This document shows, one piece after another, positions 19,489 to 29,367 of a stretch of 64,000 bases of DNA. Origin of the DNA: Streptomyces canus (GTDB taxonomy: Bacteria > Actinomycetota > Actinomycetes > Streptomycetales > Streptomycetaceae); the NCBI RefSeq assembly GCF_001514145.1, contig NZ_KQ948680.1, forward strand, positions 1 through 64,000, given 5' to 3'. Every line of letters begins with the position of its first letter. Positions within the stretch are counted from its first letter, which is position 1. A model generated the notes under the pieces. It saw only the letters and a list, made by a program, of their open reading frames with translations. It had not been told where the DNA came from and made no database searches. The position numbers were made by a program, and so were the translations under genes.

Positions 19489-20180
19489 CCACCCAGCAGC
19501 CCATCCGTGTCCTGGTCGTCGAGGACGACCCGGTCGCCGCCGACGCGCACGTCCTGTACGTCAACCGCGTCACCGGCTTCACGGCCGTGGGCAAGGCGCA
19601 CACGGGCGCGGAGGCCCGCCGTCTCCTGGACCGCACGGCCGTCGACCTGCTCCTGCTCGACCTGCATCTGCCGGACGGGCACGGCCTCCAACTGGCCCGT
19701 CAGCTGCGCGCGGCCGGACACCAGGCGGACGTGATAGCGGTGACCTCGGCCCGGGATCTGACGGTCGTCCGCGAGGGCGTCTCGCTGGGTGTCGTGCAGT
19801 ACGTGCTGAAGCCGTTCACCTTCGCCACCCTGCGCGACCGGTTGATCCGGTACGCGGAGTTCCATGCGTCGGCCGGTGAGGCGAGCGGTCAGGACGAGGT
19901 GGACCGCGCGCTGGCCACGCTCCGGGCCCCGGGCCCGGCCGCCCTGCCCAAAGGGCTCAGCGCCCCGACCCTGGAGCGGGTGACGGTGGCCCTGCGGGAC
20001 TGCGCGGAGGGGCTCACCGCGACCGGCCTGGCCGAGGTGGTCGGGATCTCCCGGATCACGGCCCGCCGCTACCTGGAACACCTGGTCGACGCGGGCCGGG
20101 CGGCACGCAGTCCGCAGTACGGGACGGTGGGGCGGCCGGAGTTGCAGTACCGGTGGGTCAGGGGGCAGGGGCAGCAGTAG
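19485..20180 (+). CDS. CitB/DcuR-type response regulator
   Basis: A 231-residue regulator. The receiver domain (residues 8-125) has VLVVEDDP, the phospho-acceptor Asp in LLLLDLHLPDGHG, the switch Thr in VIAVTSA and the Lys in VLKPF. The C-terminus holds a helix-turn-helix (ATGLAEVVGISRITARRYLEH) of the CitB class. Translationally coupled to the kinase. Its likely target is the divergent dctA. Confidence 0.92.
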   Translation: MTTQQPIRVLVVEDDPVAADAHVLYVNRVTGFTAVGKAHTGAEARRLLDRTAVDLLLLDLHLPDGHGLQLARQLRAAGHQADVIAVTSARDLTVVREGVSLGVVQYVLKPFTFATLRDRLIRYAEFHASAGEASGQDEVDRALATLRAPGPAALPKGLSAPTLERVTVALRDCAEGLTATGLAEVVGISRITARRYLEHLVDAGRAARSPQYGTVGRPELQYRWVRGQGQQ

Positions 20181-20216
20181 GTCCGGGGTCGGTAAGTCCG
20201 AGCCCGTGCACGGTCA

Positions 20217-20246
20217 TTGACGGGACTAGACCACTCCTCTTACGTT
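20217..20246 (+). promoter_or_regulatory. Sugar ABC operon promoter with a DasR-like operator
   Basis: A -35 TTGACG (20217-20222) and -10 TACGTT (20241-20246) are 18 bases apart. The spacer region holds GGGACTAGACCA (20222-20233), which matches 10 of 12 bases of the DasR-responsive element core TGGTCTAGACCA; a following CT extends the match. Placement between -35 and -10 is where a repressor blocks initiation. Confidence 0.65.
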
Positions 20247-20293
20247 CACACGGCAGCCGTCCCGGCCACAACGACGTGAGCCCGTAGGAGGTC

Positions 20294-21652
20294 ATGCCCG
20301 TGCGCCCCACCGCCGTACTCCCCTCCCTGCTCGCCACCGCCCTCGCCGCATCCGCCCTCACCGCCTGCGGCGGTTCCGGCAGCGATCCGGACACCGTGAA
20401 GGTCTCGTTCAAGCAGTCCACGGACAACTCGATCCACGTCATGGACGACTACCTCGCGGACATGAAGAAGCAGTTCGAGAAGGCGAACCCCGGCAAGAAG
20501 GTCGAGCTCGTCCCGATCAAGGCCCCGGACTCGGAGTACTACACCAAGCTGCAGCAGATGCTCCGCTCCGCGAAAACCGCCCCCGACCTGGTCTACGAGG
20601 ACACCTTCCTCATCAACTCCGACATCACCAGCGGGTACTTGAAGCCCCTCGACGCCTACCTCGCCAAATGGCCCGACTGGAACCGGTTCATCGACACCGC
20701 GAAGGCCGCCGCCAAAGCCGAGGACGGCAAGACGTACGGCGTCCCGGACGGCACGGACACCCGGGGTCTCTGGTACGACAAGGGGATCTTCGCCAAGGCC
20801 GGCCTGCCCGCCGACTGGCAGCCGAAGACCTGGGACGAGGTCCTCGACGCCGCCCGCACCATCAAGCGCAGGGTCCCGGACGTCACCCCCCTCAACGTCT
20901 ACACCGGCAAACCCGCGGGTGAGGCCGCCGCCATGCAGGGCTTCGAGATGCTGCTGTACGGGACCGAGGACCGTCTGTACGACGATGCCGCGAAGAAGTG
21001 GATCGCCGGCAGCCAGGGCTTCGAGGACGCCCTCTCCTTCGTCGAGACCGTCTACCGGGAGAAGCTCGGCCCGGACGTGTCCACCGCCCTCGACCCCAAC
21101 ATCCAGACCATCGTCCGGGGCGACCTGCTGCCCAAGGGCAAGCTCGGCATCAATCTCGACGGTTCCTGGCTCCCGCAGGACTGGCTGCCCGGCAGCGGAC
21201 ACGAATGGCCCGAGTGGTCGAGCAAGCTGGGGCTCGCGTACATGCCGACCCAGCACGGCCAGGCCCCCGGCAAGGTGAGCATGTCCGGCGGCTGGACCTG
21301 GGCCGTCCCCGCCAAGGCGGCCAACCCCGACCTCGCCTTCGAGTTCATCAGAACGATGCAGACCAAGGCCAACGCCCAGAAGTGGTACATCGCCAACTCG
21401 GGCATCTCGGTACGCGAGGACGTGGCCGCGGACCCCGCGTACGCCAAGGCCCAGCCCGGCATCAAGTTCTTCACCGATCTGGTCGCCAGCACCCACTACC
21501 GGCCCGCCTACCCGGCGTACCCGAAGGTCTCCACCGCGATCCAGGAGGCGATGGAGGGCGTGACGACCGGTGACACCTCCGTCGAGGAGGCGGCCCGGAA
21601 CTACGACGACTCGCTCAAGGAGGCCACGGACGACCAAGTGATAGAAAAGTGA
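20294..21652 (+). CDS. Sugar ABC importer, substrate-binding lipoprotein
   Basis: A 452-residue family-1 solute-binding protein. The N-terminus is a lipoprotein signal with lipobox LTAC just before a Gly/Ser linker (Cys at about residue 25), so it is anchored outside the membrane. The body shows the family pattern: KPLDAYL, GTDTRGLWYDKGIF, WDEVLDAARTIK and GKVSMSGGWTWAVP. The start follows GTAGGAGG. It overlaps the first permease by four bases (GTGA). No ATPase gene is linked, as is usual in Streptomyces, where the shared ATPase MsiK energises such importers. The DasR-like operator suggests N-acetylglucosamine, chito-oligosaccharide or a related sugar, but this is inference. Confidence 0.92.
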   Translation: MPVRPTAVLPSLLATALAASALTACGGSGSDPDTVKVSFKQSTDNSIHVMDDYLADMKKQFEKANPGKKVELVPIKAPDSEYYTKLQQMLRSAKTAPDLVYEDTFLINSDITSGYLKPLDAYLAKWPDWNRFIDTAKAAAKAEDGKTYGVPDGTDTRGLWYDKGIFAKAGLPADWQPKTWDEVLDAARTIKRRVPDVTPLNVYTGKPAGEAAAMQGFEMLLYGTEDRLYDDAAKKWIAGSQGFEDALSFVETVYREKLGPDVSTALDPNIQTIVRGDLLPKGKLGINLDGSWLPQDWLPGSGHEWPEWSSKLGLAYMPTQHGQAPGKVSMSGGWTWAVPAKAANPDLAFEFIRTMQTKANAQKWYIANSGISVREDVAADPAYAKAQPGIKFFTDLVASTHYRPAYPAYPKVSTAIQEAMEGVTTGDTSVEEAARNYDDSLKEATDDQVIEK

Positions 21653-22509
21653 ACCGGCGCTCCCTCGCCCGCGCCCTCCCGGTCACGCCCGCACTCGTCC
21701 TGCTGCTCCTCTTCCTCGCCGGTCCCATCGCCTACTGCGCCTACATCGCCTTCACCGACCTGCAGTTGACCGGTCAGGCCGAGTCGTCCTTCGTCGGCTT
21801 CGAGAACTTCCGCACGGCCTTCCAGGACGAGGAGTTCCTCAACGCCGTATGGCTGACGCTGGTGTTCACGGTCGTGTCGTCGCTGATCGGGCAGAACACG
21901 CTGGGCCTGGCCCTGGCGGCGCTCATGCAGCGCGCCTCGAAGCCCGTGCGCACACTCACCGGAGGCATCGTCATCACCGCGTGGGTGCTCCCGGAGGTCG
22001 TCGCGGGGTTCCTCCTCTACGCCTTCTTCCGCAAGGAGGGCACTCTGAACGCCCTGCTCGACCTGCTCCATCTCCCGTCCCAGAACTGGCTGTTCACCCT
22101 GCCGATCCTGGCGGTGTCCTTCGCGAACGTCTGGCGCGGCACCGCCTTCTCGATGCTGGTCTACACAGCGGCGCTCGGCGAGATACCGAAGGAGATCACG
22201 GAGGCCGCCGAGGTCGACGGCGCCGGCGGCTGGCGCCGGATGTGGCACATCACCCTGCCGATGATCCGGCGCTCCATCGGCACGAACCTGATGCTCAACA
22301 CCCTCCAGACGCTGTCGGTCTTCGGGCTGATCTGGGTGATGACGAGGGGCGGGCCGGGCGACAAGAGCCAGACCCTGCCCCTGTTCATGTACGAACAGGC
22401 CTTCCAGAACAGCATGATCGGCTACGGCACCGCGGTGGCCCTGCTGCTGCTCCTGGTGGGGTCCGTTTTCTCCGTGGTCTATATGCGCCTGCTGCGGACG
22501 GAGGTCTGA
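21649..22509 (+). CDS. Sugar ABC importer permease 1 (MalF type)
   Basis: A 286-residue inner-membrane permease with six predicted helices, starting VTPALVLLLLFLAGPIAYCA. The EAA loop that docks the ATPase reads EITEAAEVDGAGGWRRMWHI. The GTG start overlaps the binding-protein stop; the second permease begins three bases after its end. It forms the channel with the following gene. Confidence 0.92.
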   Translation: MNRRSLARALPVTPALVLLLLFLAGPIAYCAYIAFTDLQLTGQAESSFVGFENFRTAFQDEEFLNAVWLTLVFTVVSSLIGQNTLGLALAALMQRASKPVRTLTGGIVITAWVLPEVVAGFLLYAFFRKEGTLNALLDLLHLPSQNWLFTLPILAVSFANVWRGTAFSMLVYTAALGEIPKEITEAAEVDGAGGWRRMWHITLPMIRRSIGTNLMLNTLQTLSVFGLIWVMTRGGPGDKSQTLPLFMYEQAFQNSMIGYGTAVALLLLLVGSVFSVVYMRLLRTEV

Positions 22510-22511
22510 CC

Positions 22512-23354
22512 ATGGCCGCCACGCATCTCGCCGACCGCCGCCGCAACCGCCGACTGGCCGCCGACGCGGGCCTGTTGGCGGTCGCCGCCGCGTTCGTGCT
22601 GCCGCTCGCCTGGGTGGTCCTCTCGGCCCTCGATCCGCACGCCGACCTGAGGGTGAAGGCCCCCGACGGCATCACCCTCGAGAACTTCGACGCGATCCTG
22701 ACCTCCGACATCACCTTCACCCCGCTGCTCAACAGCCTGATCCTGTGCGGCGGGGCGACCCTGCTGACGGTGGTCTGCGCGGCCCTCGCGGCCTATCCGC
22801 TGTCCCGCTTCAGCTCCCGTCTCAACCGGCCCTTCCTGCTGTCGATCCTCTTCGCGACCAGCCTGCCCATCACGGCGATCATGGTGCCGGTGTACGCCCT
22901 GTTCGTGCAGGTCGACCTGATCGACACCCTCCAGGGCACCATCCTCTTCTTCGCTGCCTCCCAACTCCCCTTCGCCATCTGGCTGATGAAGAACTTCATG
23001 GACGGCGTCCCGAAGGAACTGGAGGAGGCGGCCTGGACGGACGGTGCGGGCTCCCTCCAGTCGCTCACCAGGATCGTGCTGCCCCTGATGGGCCCCGGCG
23101 TCGCGGTCGTGACGGTCTTCTCCTTCGTCATGATGTGGGGCAACTTCTTCGTGCCGTTCATGCTGCTGCTCACCCCGGACCAGATGCCTGCGTCCGTGAG
23201 CATCAACGAGTTCTTCGGCAACCGCGGGATGGTGGCGTACGGGCAGCTCGCCGCGTTCTCGATCGTCTACTCGACGCCGGTGATCCTGCTGTACGTACTG
23301 ATCGCCCGGCGGCTGGGCGGGGGCTTCGCACTGGGCGGAGCGGTCAAGGGATGA
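22512..23354 (+). CDS. Sugar ABC importer permease 2 (MalG type)
   Basis: A 280-residue permease with six predicted helices and the EAA loop ELEEAAWTDGAGSLQSLTRI. It is the last gene of the three-gene importer operon; a convergent gene ends six bases beyond. No ATP-binding subunit follows, so an ATPase encoded elsewhere is needed. Confidence 0.92.
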   Translation: MAATHLADRRRNRRLAADAGLLAVAAAFVLPLAWVVLSALDPHADLRVKAPDGITLENFDAILTSDITFTPLLNSLILCGGATLLTVVCAALAAYPLSRFSSRLNRPFLLSILFATSLPITAIMVPVYALFVQVDLIDTLQGTILFFAASQLPFAIWLMKNFMDGVPKELEEAAWTDGAGSLQSLTRIVLPLMGPGVAVVTVFSFVMMWGNFFVPFMLLLTPDQMPASVSINEFFGNRGMVAYGQLAAFSIVYSTPVILLYVLIARRLGGGFALGGAVKG

Positions 23355-23360
23355 CCCGGC

Positions 23361-23807
23361 TCACGAAGGGAGCACCCCGGGCCGGAACGGCTCCACTCCC
23401 ACGACTCTGCGCACCCGCACCGGCGCGATCAGCAGCATCACCCGCCGCTCCCCCTCAAGAAGCCACGGATACCGCTCCTCGCCGATGTACTTCCGCGTGA
23501 GCCGGTCCATGGAGCGCTCCGCCTCCTCGCCCTCCACGAACCGCACCACCCGGCCCCGGATCTCGACGCGGTCGTAGGGGTTGTCGGGGTCGTGGTGGGA
23601 GAGGGAAACGTTCGGATTGCGCCGCAGGTTTTCCTCCTTCACACGTCCGATCGCCGTGTTGACCATGACGTACTCACCTTCGAGATCCGCCCACATGGGC
23701 GAGACCTGCGGCGCTCCGTCCGGACCGACGGTCGCCAGATGCCAGAAGTTCGGCGCCAGCAGCCGCTCGCGAATATGCCCCTCTACCTTGCCATTCACTT
23801 CGTACAC
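23361..23807 (-). CDS. Pyridoxamine 5'-phosphate oxidase-like (PPOX) F420/FMN-binding protein
   Basis: A protein of about 148 residues with the split-barrel fold signature (LAPNFWHLATVGPDGAPQVSP, in part, then VRFVEGEEAERSMDRLTRKY). Members bind FMN, F420 or heme and often reduce F420-dependent substrates. The start is uncertain: GTG at 23807 sits 10 bases after GAAAGAGG, while GTG at 23816 is too close to it. Convergent with the sugar permease. Confidence 0.85.
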   Translation of the reverse strand: MYEVNGKVEGHIRERLLAPNFWHLATVGPDGAPQVSPMWADLEGEYVMVNTAIGRVKEENLRRNPNVSLSHHDPDNPYDRVEIRGRVVRFVEGEEAERSMDRLTRKYIGEERYPWLLEGERRVMLLIAPVRVRRVVGVEPFRPGVLPS

Positions 23808-23958
23808 GAAGATCACACCTCTTTCCGGCCACCCGTCCGGGCGCCCGGCGCCATCCTCGCCACCGCGCCCGCACCGCCGACAGACGATCTTCGGCCAGCC
23901 CGAACGTGCAGCCGAAACCGTAGATTCCCACAATCCGTGATCCTGGCCGAACAGACCG

Positions 23959-23987
23959 TAGTCACCGGACGTCCGTTTCCCTAACTT
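23959..23987 (+). promoter_or_regulatory. Leaderless promoter of the XRE-like gene
   Basis: TAGTCA (23959-23964), a 17-base spacer and TAACTT (23982-23987) end seven bases before the GTG at 23995, so the transcript should begin at or next to the start codon. Confidence 0.6.
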
Positions 23988-23994
23988 GTGGGCC

Positions 23995-24699
23995 GTGCGC
24001 CGACCCCCAGCCCTGCCGAACCAGCCCGGACCGCCCTTCGACAACCTCACCGCCCGCAGACTCCGTGTCGCTCTCGGCATGGGGCCCGAGCACGTGGCCT
24101 ACGGGCTGCGCGTCTCGTACGGGCTCCCCTACGTCGCCCCGGATCTCGTCGTCGCCTGGGAGCGCGGGACCGTGTGCCCCACCAGTCCGGAACTCACCGC
24201 TCTCGCGGGCGTGTTGTGGTGCTCCCCCGGTGAACTCATCGGCCGTCCCCGCACCCTGCGCGAACACCGCGTCGCGCGCGGCATCGCCCCCGAGGACGTC
24301 GCCCGCGCCGTGGGGCTCGAACTGCTCGCCTACCTCGCCATGGAGGAGCACGACGAGTGGCGCGGCACCGACCGCCAGTCCGCCGCCCTCGCCGACCTGC
24401 TGGAGCTGAACCTGCCGGACTTCGTCGCCGTCACGGGACGCGAGAAGCGGCTCGCCGAGTGTCTGCGCGGCGCGGTCGGCACCCGCTGGCAGGCCTACGT
24501 CCGTCAGGTGGCGAAGATCGTGCCCCTGGACCGGCGGGTGGTGGAGGAGACTCTCATGGATCTGCACCGGCAGTACCAGGGGCAGATGGTGTCCACCCTG
24601 AGCTGGGGCGGGGGCGGCGAGCGCGCCGGTGAGGCCGGCCAGGAGTTCCTGGACGAGATCATGGAGCGGTTCTGGGAGGCGGTCGAGACACGGCCGTAG
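23995..24699 (+). CDS. Helix-turn-helix (XRE-like) regulator
   Basis: A 234-residue protein with two XRE-type helix-turn-helix units in its first 130 residues (LRVALGMGPEHVAYGLRVSYG; then REHRVARGIAPEDVARAVGL). The rest is helical with no recognised ligand domain, ending in a Gly-rich linker and an acidic helix. The leaderless promoter fixes the start at GTG 23995 rather than the TTG nine bases before. Convergent with pfkA. Target unknown. Confidence 0.8.
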   Translation: MRRPPALPNQPGPPFDNLTARRLRVALGMGPEHVAYGLRVSYGLPYVAPDLVVAWERGTVCPTSPELTALAGVLWCSPGELIGRPRTLREHRVARGIAPEDVARAVGLELLAYLAMEEHDEWRGTDRQSAALADLLELNLPDFVAVTGREKRLAECLRGAVGTRWQAYVRQVAKIVPLDRRVVEETLMDLHRQYQGQMVSTLSWGGGGERAGEAGQEFLDEIMERFWEAVETRP

Positions 24700-24723
24700 C
24701 ACGACGACCGCCCGGACGCATGC

Positions 24724-25749
<1,026 letters not shown>

Positions 25750-25946
25750 CGTGCTGTGTCTCCTGCTCGCTGTTGATACCGGTGAGCCGATTCCGATTGT
25801 TTCACGTCCCGCACGGGGCGGACGCACCCCGTGCTGCCGGGCGCCTTATCCATCGTCCGGGGTATTGTCAAGAGGGTTTCCGCTCACCTCGGTGGGCGAT
25901 TTTCATGACAGCGACTTTTCCGAAGGCGACGGAACGGAGATCACGC

Positions 25947-28046
25947 GTGACCCGCAGCGTGTACGTGACCGGGATCGACCGCGGCGACGGCCGCCAGGTC
26001 GTCGAACTGGGGGTCATGGAGCTGCTGACCCGCCAGGTCGACCGGGTGGGGGTGTTCCGGCCGCTGGTGCACCACAGTCCCGACCGGCTCTTCGAGCTGC
26101 TGCGCGCCCGCTACCGGCTCACCCAGGACCCGGCCACCGTCTACGGCCTCGACTACCACGAGGCCTCCGCGCTGCAGGCCGAGCAGGGCACCGACGAGCT
26201 GGTCTCCACCCTGGTCGACCGCTTCCACCTGGTGGCCCGCGACTACGACGTCGTCCTGGTTCTCGGCACCGACTTCGCCGACACCCAGCTCCCGGACGAG
26301 CTCTCCCTCAACGCCCGGCTGGCCAACGAGTTCGGCGCCTCCGTGATCCCGGTCGTGGGCGGTCGGGGGCAGGCCGCCGAGTCGGTGCTCGCCGAGACCC
26401 GCAACGCCTACCGGGCCTACGACGGTCTGGGCTGCGACGTCCTCGCCATGGTCACCAACCGGGTGGTCCGGGAGGACCGGGACGAGATCGCCGAGCGGCT
26501 CTCGGGCCGCCTGCCCGTGCCCTGTTACGTCGTGCCGGACGATCCCGCCCTGGCCGCGCCCACCGTCGCCCAGATCGGCCAGGCCCTCGGTGCCCGGGTG
26601 GTCCTCGGCGACGACTCCGGGCTCGCCCGGGACGCCCTGGACTTCGTCTTCGGCGGCGCGATGCTGCCGAACTTCCTGAAGGCCCTGACCCCGGGCTGCC
26701 TGGTGGTCACCCCGGGCGACCGCGCGGACCTGGTCGTCGGCTCGCTCGCCGCGCACAGCGCCGGCACCCCGCCGATAGCCGGTGTGCTGCTCACCCTGAA
26801 CGAGGTCCCGGGCGACGACGTCCTCACCCTCGCCGCCCGCCTGGCACCCGGCACCCCGGTACTCTCGGTGACCGGCACCAGCTTCCCCACCGCCGCCGAA
26901 CTCTTCGCGCTGGAAGGGAAGCTGAACGCGGCCACGCCCCGCAAGGCGGAGACCGCGCTCGGTCTCTTCGAGCGGTACGCCGACACCGCCGACCTCGCCC
27001 GCCGGGTCTCCGCGCCGAGCAGCGACCGCCTCACCCCGATGATGTTCGAGCACAAGCTCCTGGAGACGGCCCGCTCCGACAAGCGCCGTGTCGTCCTGCC
27101 CGAGGGCACCGAGCCGCGCGTCCTGCACGCCGCCGAGGTCCTGCTGCGCCGGGGTGTGTGCGACCTCACCCTGCTCGGCCCGGTCGACCAGATCCGCAAG
27201 AAGGCCGCCGACCTCGGCATCGACCTCGGCGACTGCCAGTTGATCGACCCTGCGACCTCCGAACTGCGCGACGCCTTCGCCGAGAAGTACGCGGCGCTCA
27301 GGGCCCACAAGGGCGTCACGGTCGAGCTGGCCTACGACGTCGTCTCCGACGTGAACTACTTCGGCACCCTGATGGTCCAGGAGGGCCTCGCCGACGGCAT
27401 GGTGTCCGGCTCGGTGCACTCCACCGCGGCGACCATCCGCCCCGCCTTCGAGATCATCAAGACCAAGCCGGACGCCGACATCGTCTCGTCGGTCTTCTTC
27501 ATGTGCCTCGCCGACAAGGTGCTGGTGTACGGCGACTGTGCCGTGAACCCCGACCCCGACGCCGTGCAGCTCGCCGACATCGCCATCCAGTCGGCCGCGA
27601 CCGCCGAGCAGTTCGGCGTGGAGCCGCGGATCGCGATGCTGTCGTACTCCACCGGTACGTCCGGTTCGGGCGCCGACGTCGACAAGGTGCGCGAGGCCAC
27701 CGAGCTGGTACGGCAGCGGCGGCCCGACCTCAAGATCGAGGGGCCGATCCAGTACGACGCGGCCGTCGAGCCGACCGTGGCCGAGACCAAGCTGCCGGGC
27801 TCCGAAGTCGCGGGCCAGGCCAGCGTGTTGATCTTCCCCGACCTCAACACCGGTAACAACACCTACAAGGCCGTGCAGCGTTCGGCCGGCGCGATCGCCG
27901 TCGGGCCGGTGCTCCAGGGTCTGCGCAAGCCCGTCAACGACCTGTCCCGGGGCGCTCTCGTCTCGGACATCGTCAACACCGTCGCCATCACGGCGATCCA
28001 GGCCCAGATCCCGACTCCCGCCACAGAAAAGGCCACCGCCCAGTGA
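25947..28046 (+). CDS. pta: Phosphate acetyltransferase, long form
   Basis: Converts acetyl-CoA and phosphate to acetyl phosphate. The 699-residue protein has an N-terminal BioD-like domain (residues 1-200) whose P-loop is degenerate (TGIDRGDGRQVV lacks the GK[S/T]), a DRTGG middle domain, and the catalytic domain from about residue 370 (MMFEHKLLETARSDKRRVVLP, in part; SYSTGTSGSGADVDKVREAT). The GTG at 25947 follows an ACGGAGATC site; an earlier in-frame ATG at 25905 is possible but gives an atypical Lys/Arg-rich start. It overlaps ackA by four bases (GTGA). Confidence 0.95.
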   Translation: MTRSVYVTGIDRGDGRQVVELGVMELLTRQVDRVGVFRPLVHHSPDRLFELLRARYRLTQDPATVYGLDYHEASALQAEQGTDELVSTLVDRFHLVARDYDVVLVLGTDFADTQLPDELSLNARLANEFGASVIPVVGGRGQAAESVLAETRNAYRAYDGLGCDVLAMVTNRVVREDRDEIAERLSGRLPVPCYVVPDDPALAAPTVAQIGQALGARVVLGDDSGLARDALDFVFGGAMLPNFLKALTPGCLVVTPGDRADLVVGSLAAHSAGTPPIAGVLLTLNEVPGDDVLTLAARLAPGTPVLSVTGTSFPTAAELFALEGKLNAATPRKAETALGLFERYADTADLARRVSAPSSDRLTPMMFEHKLLETARSDKRRVVLPEGTEPRVLHAAEVLLRRGVCDLTLLGPVDQIRKKAADLGIDLGDCQLIDPATSELRDAFAEKYAALRAHKGVTVELAYDVVSDVNYFGTLMVQEGLADGMVSGSVHSTAATIRPAFEIIKTKPDADIVSSVFFMCLADKVLVYGDCAVNPDPDAVQLADIAIQSAATAEQFGVEPRIAMLSYSTGTSGSGADVDKVREATELVRQRRPDLKIEGPIQYDAAVEPTVAETKLPGSEVAGQASVLIFPDLNTGNNTYKAVQRSAGAIAVGPVLQGLRKPVNDLSRGALVSDIVNTVAITAIQAQIPTPATEKATAQ

Positions 28047-29251
28047 GCGCCACCCGCGTCCTCGTCCTCAACTCCGGCTCCTCGTCCGTGAAGTACCAGC
28101 TGCTCGACATGCGGGACAGCAGCCGGCTGGCGGCGGGGCTCGTCGAGCGCATCGGTGAGCAGTCCTCTCGGCTCAAGCACACGCCGCTGGCGACCGGCGG
28201 AGACCCGCGCGAGTGGACCGGCCCGATCGCCGACCACGACGCCGCGCTGAAGGCCGTATCCGAAGAACTGTCGAAGGACGGGCTCGGCCTCGACTCCCCC
28301 GAGTTGGTCGCGATAGGCCACCGTGTGGTGCACGGCGGCAAGACCTTCACCGAGCCGACGGTGATCGACGAGACCGTGCTCGCCGAGATCGAGCGGCTGA
28401 TCCCGGTCGCCCCGCTGCACAACCCGGCCAACCTCACCGGCATCCGCACCGCGCGGGCGCTGCGCCCGGACCTGCCCCAGGTCGCCGTCTTCGACACCGC
28501 GTTCCACACCACGATGCCCGAGTCGGCCGCGCGCTACGCGATCGACGTGGCGACCGCCGACGCGCACCGCATCCGGCGCTACGGCTTCCACGGCACCTCG
28601 CACGCCTACGTGTCCCGGGCGACCGCGAAGCTGCTGGGCAAGGCACCCGAGGACGTCAACGTGATCGTGCTGCACCTGGGCAACGGCGCGAGCGCCTCCG
28701 CGGTCCGGGGCGGCAGGTGCGTGGACACCTCCATGGGGCTGACGCCTTTGGAGGGACTCGTGATGGGTACGCGCTCCGGAGACACCGATCCGGCCGTCAT
28801 CTTCCATTTGGCGCGCGTTGGCAAAATGTCCATCGACGAAATCGACACTCTTCTCAACAAGAAGAGCGGACTGGTCGGCCTCTGCGGTGACAACGACATG
28901 CGGGAGATTCAGCGCCGGATCGACGAGGGCGACGAGCAGGCCGAGCTCGCCTTCGACATCTACATTCACCGTCTGAAGAAGTACATCGGCGCCTATTACG
29001 CCGTTCTCGGTACGGTGGACGCGATCGCGTTCACCGCCGGGGTCGGCGAGAACGCGGCGCCGGTGCGGGAGGCCGCCGTGGCGGGCCTGGAGACCCTGGG
29101 CCCGGCGGTGGACCGCGAGCTCAACGCCGTACGGAGCGACGAACCGCGGCTGATCTCGCCCGCCGACGCACGGGTGAAGGTCGCCGTGGTGCCGACCGAC
29201 GAAGAACTGGAAATCGCGACGCAGACCTACGCACTGGTCTCGCGGCATTGA
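28043..29251 (+). CDS. ackA: Acetate kinase
   Basis: A 402-residue cytoplasmic kinase converting acetyl phosphate and ADP to acetate and ATP, or the reverse. It begins VLVLNSGSSSVKYQLLDM, the adenosine/phosphate site, and has FDTAFHTTMPESAARYAI, HLGNGASASAVRGGRCVDTS and GTRSGDTDPAV. All family residues appear intact. Coupled to pta by a GTGA overlap, giving the Pta-AckA pathway for acetate overflow and re-use. A 116-base gap with the pyk promoter follows. Confidence 0.96.
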   Translation: MSATRVLVLNSGSSSVKYQLLDMRDSSRLAAGLVERIGEQSSRLKHTPLATGGDPREWTGPIADHDAALKAVSEELSKDGLGLDSPELVAIGHRVVHGGKTFTEPTVIDETVLAEIERLIPVAPLHNPANLTGIRTARALRPDLPQVAVFDTAFHTTMPESAARYAIDVATADAHRIRRYGFHGTSHAYVSRATAKLLGKAPEDVNVIVLHLGNGASASAVRGGRCVDTSMGLTPLEGLVMGTRSGDTDPAVIFHLARVGKMSIDEIDTLLNKKSGLVGLCGDNDMREIQRRIDEGDEQAELAFDIYIHRLKKYIGAYYAVLGTVDAIAFTAGVGENAAPVREAAVAGLETLGPAVDRELNAVRSDEPRLISPADARVKVAVVPTDEELEIATQTYALVSRH

Positions 29252-29327
29252 TTTGCGGCTCCACCGCGTGGCGACTGAGCGGTAACCCAGCTGAGCGACG
29301 TTCCGCCCATTTGTATCTTCCGCCAGA

Positions 29328-29361
29328 CGGAATATTCCGCAGCGAAACAAACCGATAGGAT
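29328..29361 (+). promoter_or_regulatory. pyk promoter with palindrome, probably leaderless
   Basis: A perfect 12-base palindrome CGGAATATTCCG (29328-29339) lies at the -35 region. A -10 TAGGAT (29356-29361) ends six bases before the pyk ATG, so the message is probably leaderless and the palindrome could be an operator. Confidence 0.5.
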
Positions 29362-29367
29362 CGCCCC

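Noticed and set aside
25941..27419. Minus-strand open frame opposite pta
   Set aside because: pta is complete on the plus strand; no domain or ribosome site in the shadow frame.
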